Shown here piece by piece: positions 1 to 5,631 of a stretch of DNA of 6,307 nucleotides. The DNA comes from an uncultured Novosphingobium sp. (GTDB taxonomy: Bacteria; Pseudomonadota; Alphaproteobacteria; Sphingomonadales; Sphingomonadaceae). The DNA lies in assembly GCA_937860195.1 (NCBI GenBank), contig CALMBN010000158.1, positions 1 through 6,307 on the forward strand. Direction: 5' to 3'. The position numbers were made by a program, and so were the translations under genes. The notes below the pieces were generated by a model, which was given only the letters and a program-made list of their open reading frames with translations, did not search any database and was not told the origin of the DNA. The number at the start of each line of letters is the position of its first letter. Position 1 is the stretch's first letter.

Positions 1-408
1 CTGCCGCGGCTGGTCGGGCTCGCGACCGCGCTCAAGTGGTGCATGACCGGGGCCTTGGTTCCTGCGCAGGAGGCGCTAACGGCCGGGCTGGTCAGTGAAC
101 TGGCCCCCGCTGACCAGCTCGAAGGCCGCGCCCGCGAACTGGCGCTGGAGATTGCCGAAAACTGCTCGCCAGTCGCGCTCGCGCTGACCCGGCGAATGTT
201 GTGGCATTTTTCGGCGCAGGATGGGCCGGAGGGCGCGCTGGCGGTCGATGCCGCGCTGAATATCGCGCTTGGAGCCAAGGGCGACGTCCGCGAAGGGGTG
301 GCCGCATTCCTCGAAAAACGCGCACCGCGCTTCCCGTTGGCTGTTTCAGTCGATCTGCCCGATACCGCCTGGGCTCCAGTTCGCTCCGCTCAGCCAGGCG
401 AACCATAG
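1..408 (+). CDS. Enoyl-CoA hydratase/isomerase (crotonase) family protein, C-terminal part
   Basis: The reading frame is open from the first base of the window and ends at TAG, so 135 residues of the C-terminal half are visible and the start lies outside. Crotonase proteins act on acyl-CoA thioesters in the cytoplasm, typically hydrating 2-enoyl-CoA in fatty-acid or aromatic side-chain beta-oxidation. Seen directly: LPRLVG at the window edge, then TG-x5-AQEALTAGLVSEL, the usual end of the crotonase core, then a helical region with SPVALALTRRML. The family-typical DVREGVAAFLEKRAPRFP comes near the end, followed by a further 23-residue tail. The oxyanion-hole and catalytic-acid segments lie upstream of the window, so hydratase cannot be separated from isomerase or inactive paralogues. 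The next gene on the same strand is 153 bases away and functionally unlike it, so this is probably the last gene of its own unit. Family assignment is firm; the substrate is unknown. Confidence 0.9.
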   Translation: MPRLVGLATALKWCMTGALVPAQEALTAGLVSELAPADQLEGRARELALEIAENCSPVALALTRRMLWHFSAQDGPEGALAVDAALNIALGAKGDVREGVAAFLEKRAPRFPLAVSVDLPDTAWAPVRSAQPGEP

Positions 409-448
409 CGGCGACTGGCAGAGTGCGGCATTTCGCCACTCGCTGCAC

Positions 449-463
449 GAATGCAGTGCATTC
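449..463. repeat. Perfect 15-base palindrome GAATGCA-G-TGCATTC
   Basis: Two 7-base arms are exact reverse complements around a single G. The left part also forms an overlapping alternative hairpin, CTGCA-CGAA-TGCAG (443-456). The site is about 100 bases before the L,D-transpeptidase start and 40 bases after the crotonase stop. It could be a protein-binding site or part of an RNA structure at the 3' end of the crotonase transcript. No T run follows, so it does not look like an intrinsic terminator. Its function is unknown. Confidence 0.35.
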
Positions 464-554
464 AGCTTTGAGCAACGCTTGAAGCGCGAAGGCGAAACGG
501 GCATGAATTGCGGCGCGGTGCGTCACTTGTTGCACTGTAACGCGATCCGAAGCT

Positions 555-558
555 GGAG
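555..558 (+). promoter_or_regulatory. Weak ribosome binding site that favours the second ATG of the L,D-transpeptidase
   Basis: GGAG lies 3 bases before the ATG at 562 and 6 bases before the adjacent ATG at 565. Spacing therefore favours 565 as the true initiator, which would remove one methionine. In-frame extension further upstream is closed by TAA at 538-540. Confidence 0.45.
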
Positions 559-561
559 CTG

Positions 562-1917
562 ATGATGATTCTGTGGGGCAAATATCGGTTGGGATTGGGC
601 TTGGCGCTCGGCCTGGGGCTGACGTCTGCGGTCGCCTACGCCGCTGCGCAGCCGGAAAATATCCTTCCGGCACCTGCGGCCACGCCCAGCGCGACCCCCA
701 GTCCCAGCCTTGCCCCGCAATTGCCGGTGATCGAACCCGTGGTAGAACCGGTGCTCAGCTGGACCGTAGTCGATGCCCGTTCGCTGCTTGGCGTGATCGA
801 AGCGATCGATGCCGAAGGCTTGATTCCGGCTGATTATCAACCTGCTGCTTTGAAGGCGGCGATTGCTGGCGGGGCCGGCGCCGCGCTCGATGCCCAGGCG
901 GGCAAGAGCTTTGGCTGGCTGGTTGAGGACTTGCGCGATGGCCGCACCCGGATCGATTCGCGGCTGCAATGGTTCGTGATCGATACCGATGTCGAACGCA
1001 GCCCGACTGCGGCGGTGATGAACCAGGCGCTGGCCAGCAAGGACATTCCCGGAACGCTCGGCGCGCTTGCGCCCACCACTCCCGACTATGCGGCGCTCAA
1101 GGGCCTGCTGGCCATGACTCCCAAAGCTGAAAAGACCAGGCGCAACCTGATCCGGGTCAATATGGATCGCTGGCGCTGGCTGCCGCGCGATCTCGGCAAG
1201 TTTTATCTGCTGACCAACGTGCCAGAGTTTCAATTGCGGCTGACGGTCGATAACTCGATCATCCGCTCGTACCGCACCGTGGTTGGCAAGCCGGGCAAGA
1301 CCGCGACACCGCAGCTCGCCGAAGTGGTGCAGGGGGTGATTTTCAATCCGACCTGGACCGTCCCGCAGTCAATCGTTGTCGGTGAGGGTCTTGGCGCGCG
1401 ACTGGTCGGCAATCCGGCGCAAGCGGCCAAGGAGGGGTACAAGGTCACCAAGGCGAAAGACGGCACGATCACGGTGGTTCAGCAACCGGGGGCGAGAAAC
1501 GCGCTGGGCTATATGAAGCTCGACATGCCCAATCCGCATGCGATCTTCATCCACGATACCCCGTCGCGCAGCCTGTTCGGTAACCCTTACCGCGCGCTCA
1601 GCCATGGCTGCATCCGCACCGAAAAAGCAATCCAGCTGGGCATGACGATGGCAATTCTCGGCTCGGGCAAAACCACCGACGAACTGGTCGCGATCGTCAA
1701 ATCGGGCGAATACACCAAGGTTCCGATGACCAAGACTTTCCCGGTCTATGTCATGTATTTCACCATGGCGACCGACATCAATGGCAAGATGGGCACCTTC
1801 GCCGATCTTTACAGCCGCGATGCCCCGGTCCTCGCAGCCTTCGCTGCGCCGCGTCAGGCCTGGTATGCCAAGCGCAAGCTGACCGAGAAGGTCATCAAGC
1901 TGGACAATCCGCTTTAG
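562..1917 (+). CDS. Murein L,D-transpeptidase, YcbB/LdtD type (YkuD domain)
   Basis: This is a secreted enzyme expected to form 3-3 cross-links between meso-diaminopimelate residues of peptidoglycan in the periplasm. The first 27-29 residues are a signal peptide: K7/R9, a Leu/Gly hydrophobic stretch, then AYA-A. A Pro/Ala/Thr/Ser-rich linker runs to about residue 63, and a scaffold-like helical region covers about 64-185. The family block VNMDRWRWLPRDL starts at residue 199. The catalytic domain shows NPTWTVP (262-268), QQPGARNALG (307-316), HDT (His331) and SHGCIR with Cys350 as the predicted nucleophile and His348 beside it. The tail FPVYVMYFTMATDINGKMG is also typical of this family. The protein is 451 residues, shorter than E. 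coli LdtD (about 615). The peptidoglycan-binding domain that usually sits before RWRWLP appears to be missing, since only a short segment (about 174-198) is there. Its stop overlaps the end of the convergent marR-type gene. Initiation may be at 565. Confidence 0.93.
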   Translation: MMILWGKYRLGLGLALGLGLTSAVAYAAAQPENILPAPAATPSATPSPSLAPQLPVIEPVVEPVLSWTVVDARSLLGVIEAIDAEGLIPADYQPAALKAAIAGGAGAALDAQAGKSFGWLVEDLRDGRTRIDSRLQWFVIDTDVERSPTAAVMNQALASKDIPGTLGALAPTTPDYAALKGLLAMTPKAEKTRRNLIRVNMDRWRWLPRDLGKFYLLTNVPEFQLRLTVDNSIIRSYRTVVGKPGKTATPQLAEVVQGVIFNPTWTVPQSIVVGEGLGARLVGNPAQAAKEGYKVTKAKDGTITVVQQPGARNALGYMKLDMPNPHAIFIHDTPSRSLFGNPYRALSHGCIRTEKAIQLGMTMAILGSGKTTDELVAIVKSGEYTKVPMTKTFPVYVMYFTMATDINGKMGTFADLYSRDAPVLAAFAAPRQAWYAKRKLTEKVIKLDNPL

Positions 1918-2408
1918 ACCCTGACACCCTGGTGATGCTCGCGGATCCATTGCGTCATCGCGGCGATGATCTTTTCAGATAGTGCGGCGAACTGACGCTG
2001 CTGGGCCGGGCTAAGCCCGCCGAGCAAGGCTTCTGCCACCGACGCAACCGCAGGGTGCAACCGCTCATATTCTGTTTCACCTGCCTTGGTCAGCCGAACC
2101 GGGCGGCGGCGGCGGTTGTCGGGATCGGTGGCGTTTTCAATCCAGCCTTTCTCGTTCAGGGTAGCCAGCGCGCGGCTGATATTCATCGCGGGCAGGCCCA
2201 TGATTTCGACCAGGTCATGCCCGGCCAGATCGCCTTCTCCGGCCAGCGCCATCATCACCTTGAGTTCGATCTGGCTGATCCCCGAAGGATCGCAAACCCC
2301 ATCTTTCATTGGCCCGTTGACGAAACTGCCCAGTTTGAGCAGGCGGACCAGTTGATCGAAGTGCGGCTCGGCAGCTTCGGCGATATTGGCTGGCGGTTTC
2401 CCCATCAT
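1914..2408 (-). CDS. MarR-family transcriptional regulator
   Basis: This 164-residue protein has the length and layout of a MarR dimeric winged-helix regulator, a family that usually represses nearby or divergent genes and releases DNA on binding a small, often aromatic, ligand. Seen directly: an N-terminal dimerisation helix (about 8-30), SQIELKVMMALAGEG (45-59) and DLVEIMGLP (65-73). A recognition helix with NISRALATLNEKGWI follows (76-90). The wing has Asp95, Asp97 and an Arg99-Arg102 run, followed by VRLTKAGETEYERL. A C-terminal dimerisation helix ends the protein. The start is ATG at 2408 or the adjacent ATG at 2405. An in-frame stop at 2417-2415 rules out a longer form, and no good Shine-Dalgarno sequence is visible. 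The gene is divergent from the TonB-dependent receptor, with 190 bases between them, which suggests it controls that gene and perhaps itself. Its 3' end overlaps the L,D-transpeptidase gene. The ligand is unknown. Confidence 0.93.
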   Translation of the reverse strand: MMGKPPANIAEAAEPHFDQLVRLLKLGSFVNGPMKDGVCDPSGISQIELKVMMALAGEGDLAGHDLVEIMGLPAMNISRALATLNEKGWIENATDPDNRRRRPVRLTKAGETEYERLHPAVASVAEALLGGLSPAQQRQFAALSEKIIAAMTQWIREHHQGVRV

Positions 2409-2460
2409 TTTCGGCTATCGGTCAGTCCGCCTCTGCGCAAGGGGAATGTTCTCAACCTTA

Positions 2461-2488
2461 ACTATCGTGACCATTTTGCATCACCCAA
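2461..2488 (-). promoter_or_regulatory. Possible promoter of the MarR-family gene
   Basis: On the minus strand, TTGGGT (2488-2483) and GATAGT (2466-2461) are 16 bases apart. They resemble sigma-70 -35 and -10 boxes (3/6 and 4/6 matches) and would give an mRNA leader of about 45-50 bases. The match is weak and alphaproteobacterial promoters are variable, so this is only a candidate. Confidence 0.25.
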
Positions 2489-2528
2489 GGTTCGTTCTCC
2501 GGCAAATCGCCTTGGTGCTTGCAAATCG
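2485..2528. repeat. Short repeats in the divergent control region
   Basis: GCAAATCG occurs twice in direct orientation (2502-2509 and 2521-2528), 19 bases apart start to start. CCAAGG (2485-2490) and CCTTGG (2510-2515) form an inverted pair, and CCTTGG recurs at 2554-2559. These could be extra binding sites for a regulator, or chance. They lie just upstream of the palindrome at 2533-2549. Confidence 0.3.
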
Positions 2529-2539
2529 GATTTTAGTAT
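2512..2539 (+). promoter_or_regulatory. Possible promoter of the TonB-dependent receptor gene
   Basis: TTGGTG (2512-2517) and TAGTAT (2534-2539, 4/6 to TATAAT) are 16 bases apart. The -10 candidate lies inside the left part of the inverted repeat at 2533-2549, so a protein bound there would block RNA polymerase. This fits MarR-type repression. The boxes themselves are only moderate matches. Confidence 0.35.
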
Positions 2540-2549
2540 GTCTTACTAA
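2533..2549. promoter_or_regulatory. Perfect inverted repeat TTAGTA-N5-TACTAA, candidate MarR operator
   Basis: The 17-base sequence TTAGTATGTCTTACTAA has exact 6-base arms around a 5-base spacer, in an AT-rich patch of an otherwise GC-rich region. Its size and symmetry suit a dimeric winged-helix regulator. It sits 50 bases before the receptor start and about 125 bases before the MarR-type start, overlapping the best -10 candidate for the receptor. It is therefore the leading candidate operator for the adjacent regulator. The right arm runs into CTAACAAT, which recurs at the second operator-like site further downstream. Confidence 0.6.
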
Positions 2550-2585
2550 CAATCCTTGGGTCGGCCCACGTGAAGAGGCCTGAAC

Positions 2586-2595
2586 AGGAGAGGGA
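2586..2595 (+). promoter_or_regulatory. Strong ribosome binding site of the TonB-dependent receptor
   Basis: AGGAGAGGGA is a good Shine-Dalgarno sequence. GGAG ends 8 bases before the ATG at 2599, which selects that start over the in-frame ATG six codons later. Confidence 0.8.
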
Positions 2596-2598
2596 ACT

Positions 2599-4956
2599 AT
2601 GTCCAAATATTCTGGCATGAATGCACTGTGGCGCGCTGGCCTTGCGGTTGGCGTTTCGGCGATCGCAATCGGCGTCGCGACTCCCGCTTTTGCGCAAGAC
2701 GCGGTTGAGGACGGACCCGAATCCGGCCGTGAGATCGTGGTTACGGCCCAGTTCCGCGAACAAAAGCTTCAGGACACCCCGCTGTCGATCACGGCAGTAG
2801 ACGCAACCTTGCTCGAATCGCGCAACCAGACCGATCTGTCGCAGATCGCCCGCCAGGCTCCAAACGTCACGCTCAACGCCATGGGCGGTGCCTACGGTTC
2901 CTCGCTCGGCGCCTCGATCCGCGGGATCGGCCAGTTCGATTTCAACCCGGCTTATGAACCCGGCGTCGGCATGTATGTCGATGACGTCTATTACCCGACA
3001 CTGACCGGCGGGATCTTTGATCTGCTCGATCTGGAACGGGTCGAAGTGCTGCGCGGGCCGCAAGGCACGCTGACCGGTCGCAACTCGATCGGCGGCGCGA
3101 TCAAACTGTTTTCGAAGAAGCCGGGCGGTCCTGGTGAAGGCACCGTCTCGATCGCGGCCGGCAGCCGCAACCGGATCGACGTGCGCGCCAGCGCCGGCTT
3201 CAACATCTCCGAAGGGATCGATGCCCGCATCGCCGGAGTCTACAAACACCAGAACGGCTATATCGATCAGGTCGACTATGGCTGCGCGAACCCCGGAAAC
3301 GCCGCTGGTATCGCCGCTTTCCCAAGCACTCCGGCCGGCTGCGTGATGTCCAAGCTGGGCGAGGTCAACTATTCGGGCGTGCGCGGCGCGTTGCGCCTGC
3401 GCCCGACCGATGGGATCGATATCACGATCACCGCCGATTACACTTATGAGAACCGCACCAATGCGGGCGAAGTTGTAACCCAGACCAACGCGGCAATGGC
3501 ACCCTTCATGTGCGGGCCGCGCTGCACCTATGCCAGCTTTTATCTGACTGCCAACGATCTGACCCCCGGGGCGGGTGCACCCGGTCCGTGGGGCCAGGTG
3601 GCACAGGGCTATTTCATGCCCAACACCACCAAGTTCGATGGCTGGGGCATTTCTTCCAACGCCCGGTTCGATCTGTCGGATTCGATCAACATCCAGTCGA
3701 TCACCGCATTTCGTTCATATCGCCAGATCTGGGGCACCGACGATGACTTCTCGCCGGCTGCCGCAAAGGCTGCGGGCGGGTTTAACGATTTGTCGTTCTG
3801 GTTCTTCAGTCAGGAACTGCGCCTCAACGCCAAACTTGGTGACATTGGTGAGCTGACCGTCGGAGGTTTCTATTCCGACCAAAAGTCGGTTTACTTTACC
3901 CGCCAGGACATCCGCTACATCGCGCCGGGACTGAACTTCCAGTTCCAGGGCAACGATCCGGTCAATGCCGACAGCAAGGCCGCGTTCGGCACGGTGATCC
4001 TGCGTCCGGCGCCGGATATGACAATCACCGCCGGTCTGCGTTACACCGACGAGCACAAGGACTACACCTTCGTCCGCAAGAACTTTGACGGCACACCTTC
4101 GTATTTCCTCGGCGCGCTCGATGGGGTGACCGCAACCTATGACGGGAACAAAGTCGATTGGCGCATTTCTGCCGATTATCGCTTCAGCCCGGCCGTGCTG
4201 GCCTATGTCACGGTCGGCACCGGGTTCAAAGGCGGCGGGGTGACCGCGCGTCCGTTCGATGCCGCGCAAGCACTCAACGGCAGCTTCGGTCCTGAAAGCG
4301 TCACGGCTTATGAAATCGGCCTCAAGACCGATCTGTTCGACCGCCGTCTGCGGCTCAACGTTTCGGGCTTCATCAACGATTATCAGGCAATTCAGCTGCC
4401 ACTGATCAGCTGTGTTTCGCTGGGTTCGAGCGCGCCTTGCGGAGCCCGCCAGAATGCCGGTGACGGCAAGATCAAGGGCTTCGAAATCGAAATGTTTGCG
4501 ACGCCTTGGGAAGGCTTCGACATCGATGCCTCGGTCAGCCATCTGACCGGCAACTGGTCCACCATCGACCCGCGGGTTGGCAATGCGATCCTGATCACCG
4601 ATCCGATTGTCTCGCCGAACTGGAAGTGGAGCTTTGGCATCCAGCAGAAACTGGATCTGGGCAAGGCTGGAACGCTGACCCCGCGCTTTGATCTGTCGAA
4701 TGTCGGGGCGAGCAGCGCCGGTCGTCTGACCGGCGGCGGTCCGATCGATTTCTATCCATCGGTCACCTTGGGCAATCTGCGGATCACCTGGAAGAACGCC
4801 GATGAGGACCTGTCGGTTTCGTTCGAAGTGCAGAACCTGTTCGACAAATACTACACGCCGTTCCGGTTTGCGGCGGTGTTTGGCTTCTCTGGCACAATCT
4901 ACAGCCAGGTTGGCCGCCCGCGTGAATGGGCGCTGACTGTCAAGAAAACCTTCTGA
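2599..4956 (+). CDS. TonB-dependent outer-membrane receptor
   Basis: This 785-residue protein is an energised outer-membrane transporter that imports a ligand into the periplasm using TonB-ExbB-ExbD. Residues 1-32 are a signal peptide ending AFA, with cleavage before Gln33. The TonB box is EIVVTA (45-50). A plug domain follows to about residue 175, with DTPLSITAVD, IRGIGQFDF and VGMYVDDVYY. Its hallmark VEVLRGPQGTLTGRNSIGGAIKL has Arg152 and Gly153 in the RGPQG turn. The rest is a 22-strand-type barrel with alternating polar and aromatic strands, a late NLFDKYY motif and a C-terminal VKKTF ending in Phe, as the outer-membrane assembly signal requires. The protein has only six cysteines, in three close pairs: 229/248, 305/309 and 605/614. 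It is divergent from a MarR-type gene and followed by its own terminator, a SnoaL-like gene and an aldehyde dehydrogenase. This context suggests uptake of a catabolic substrate rather than iron, but the ligand cannot be read from the sequence. Confidence 0.96.
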   Translation: MSKYSGMNALWRAGLAVGVSAIAIGVATPAFAQDAVEDGPESGREIVVTAQFREQKLQDTPLSITAVDATLLESRNQTDLSQIARQAPNVTLNAMGGAYGSSLGASIRGIGQFDFNPAYEPGVGMYVDDVYYPTLTGGIFDLLDLERVEVLRGPQGTLTGRNSIGGAIKLFSKKPGGPGEGTVSIAAGSRNRIDVRASAGFNISEGIDARIAGVYKHQNGYIDQVDYGCANPGNAAGIAAFPSTPAGCVMSKLGEVNYSGVRGALRLRPTDGIDITITADYTYENRTNAGEVVTQTNAAMAPFMCGPRCTYASFYLTANDLTPGAGAPGPWGQVAQGYFMPNTTKFDGWGISSNARFDLSDSINIQSITAFRSYRQIWGTDDDFSPAAAKAAGGFNDLSFWFFSQELRLNAKLGDIGELTVGGFYSDQKSVYFTRQDIRYIAPGLNFQFQGNDPVNADSKAAFGTVILRPAPDMTITAGLRYTDEHKDYTFVRKNFDGTPSYFLGALDGVTATYDGNKVDWRISADYRFSPAVLAYVTVGTGFKGGGVTARPFDAAQALNGSFGPESVTAYEIGLKTDLFDRRLRLNVSGFINDYQAIQLPLISCVSLGSSAPCGARQNAGDGKIKGFEIEMFATPWEGFDIDASVSHLTGNWSTIDPRVGNAILITDPIVSPNWKWSFGIQQKLDLGKAGTLTPRFDLSNVGASSAGRLTGGGPIDFYPSVTLGNLRITWKNADEDLSVSFEVQNLFDKYYTPFRFAAVFGFSGTIYSQVGRPREWALTVKKTF

Positions 4957-4991
4957 ACGAGAGCGATCCGAGCAACCGGATGGAAATATAT

Positions 4992-5022
4992 GGGCGGCCG
5001 GCAACGGTCGCCCTTTTCCTTT
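4992..5022 (+). terminator. Intrinsic (Rho-independent) terminator after the receptor gene
   Basis: GGGCGGCC (4992-4999) pairs with GGTCGCCC (5006-5013) over eight base pairs, including one G-U, around a 6-base loop. TTTTCCTTT follows at once. It starts 35 bases after the receptor stop. The GC stem plus T run should end the receptor transcript, so the next gene needs its own promoter or depends on read-through. Confidence 0.85.
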
Positions 5023-5043
5023 GCGCGGGCGGCGCGGCTGTGC

Positions 5044-5065
5044 TTTTCTAACAATTGTTACAAAA
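5044..5065. promoter_or_regulatory. 22-base inverted repeat with core TAACAATTGTTA, candidate operator
   Basis: The 12-base core (5049-5060) is a perfect palindrome. It is flanked by TTTTC on the left and CAAAA on the right, so the symmetry extends to 22 bases with a single C/C mismatch. It lies just after the receptor terminator and 21 bases before the SnoaL-like start codon. Any promoter here would overlap it; TTGCGC (5021-5026) with an AT-rich -10 around 5044-5051 is the best weak candidate. Low GC content and no T run on either side argue against a terminator. Its left part shares TTNCTAACAAT with the operator-like site in front of the receptor gene. Confidence 0.6.
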
Positions 5066-5072
5066 CAGGACC

Positions 5073-5079
5073 GGGAGAG
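5073..5079 (+). promoter_or_regulatory. Ribosome binding site that sets the SnoaL-like start
   Basis: GGGAGAG precedes the ATG at 5087, with GGAG ending 9 bases before it. This supports the ATG over an upstream in-frame TTG at 5021, which lies inside the terminator. Confidence 0.7.
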
Positions 5080-5086
5080 TCGGACC

Positions 5087-5491
5087 ATGCTGGATCGCGC
5101 GCGCTATGATCAGTACCTTCGCGCCTTCAACGCCAGGGACTATGATGGCGTTGCCGATTTTTATGTCGATCCGCCCCGGATGGAGTTTTTTGGGATCGTC
5201 ATCAGCTCGCGGCAAGAGCTCAAGGACTTTTATGTGTGGCTCCACTCGGCAGTGAAAGAAAGCGTCACTCTGCGCAACTTCGCTGCGAGCGAAACCTGCA
5301 CGGCGTGTGATGCAATCGTCCGGATCGAAGCGATCCGCGATCTGACCCGCGAAGAACTTGACGCGAAAGGCGCGACCGGATTCTTTCCGATTGCCAGGGG
5401 CGAGGTACAGGAAATCCGCCAGTTCATTTTCTACACGGTCAAGGACGGCAAGATCGAACAGGTCGAAGCCGCGCTGCCGCCGCAGGTTTGA
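5087..5491 (+). CDS. SnoaL-like / NTF2-like (nuclear transport factor 2 family) protein
   Basis: This 134-residue protein has the length and pattern of the SnoaL-like NTF2 fold, a curved sheet with helices forming a hydrophobic pocket. Members include small isomerases, cyclases, dehydratases and ligand-binding subunits, usually cytoplasmic. Seen directly: an N-terminal helix YDQYLRAFNARDYDGVADFY (residues 7-26), then MEFFGIVISSRQELKDFYVWLH, then VTLRNFAASETCTACDAIVRIEAIRDLT. The final strands EIRQFIFYTVKDGKIEQVEAAL carry the typical late FIFYTVKDGKI pattern. No signal peptide is present. The start ATG has a well-placed GGAG. The receptor terminator lies upstream, and a 140-base gap separates this gene from the aldehyde dehydrogenase on the same strand, so the two may share a transcript. 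The family label is reliable, but NTF2-like proteins are too diverse to assign a reaction. Confidence 0.85.
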   Translation: MLDRARYDQYLRAFNARDYDGVADFYVDPPRMEFFGIVISSRQELKDFYVWLHSAVKESVTLRNFAASETCTACDAIVRIEAIRDLTREELDAKGATGFFPIARGEVQEIRQFIFYTVKDGKIEQVEAALPPQV

Positions 5492-5631
5492 GCCAAGTGC
5501 TGGCCGCAAGATCTGGAGTCGTTTTCCTACACCACCGGACTTTGCCATAGTCCCGATCAACGGCAGGAATAGGTCACTTTTTCTCTTTCTGAACCCTGTC
5601 AACTTCGTCAAGATAGCCAAGGAACAACTCG

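Larger units (their letters stand above)
409..561. other. Intergenic region upstream of the L,D-transpeptidase gene
   Basis: This 153-base stretch separates the crotonase from the L,D-transpeptidase. I see no credible gene in it. It holds an imperfect GC-rich hairpin (about 417-444, with a bulge and no following T run), a 15-base palindrome (449-463) and a second, imperfect inverted repeat GTTGCA-C-TGTAAC (529-541). The segment CAGTGCA (454-460) in the first palindrome is the reverse complement of TGCACTG (531-537) in the second. The promoter for the downstream gene should lie here, but no convincing -35/-10 pair stands out. The best I find is TTGAAG (480-485) with ATGAAT (503-508), 17 bases apart, which is a weak match. 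Confidence 0.4.

Noticed and set aside
417..444. Imperfect hairpin after the crotonase gene as a terminator
   Set aside because: The stem has bulges and is not followed by a T run. It may slow polymerase or aid Rho-dependent ending, but it does not meet the intrinsic terminator pattern.
2567..2572. CACGTG hexamer before the receptor ribosome site
   Set aside because: A six-base palindrome is common by chance, and no bacterial regulator with this site is indicated by the context.
5021..5086. Upstream TTG start that would add 22 residues to the SnoaL-like protein
   Set aside because: The TTG lies in the T run of the terminator and has no ribosome site, and the extra residues do not resemble the family. 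The ATG at 5087 has a well-placed GGAG.
3715..5088. Long 457-codon open frame on the minus strand, antisense to the receptor gene
   Set aside because: It is a by-product of GC-rich codon use on the opposite strand. The translation is Arg/Ala-rich with no recognisable domain, and the plus-strand receptor in the same bases is unmistakable.
5537..5553. GGACT-N7-AGTCC hairpin between the SnoaL-like and aldehyde dehydrogenase genes
   Set aside because: It has only five base pairs and no adjacent T run (the nearest begins about 25 bases later). This is within what chance would produce.
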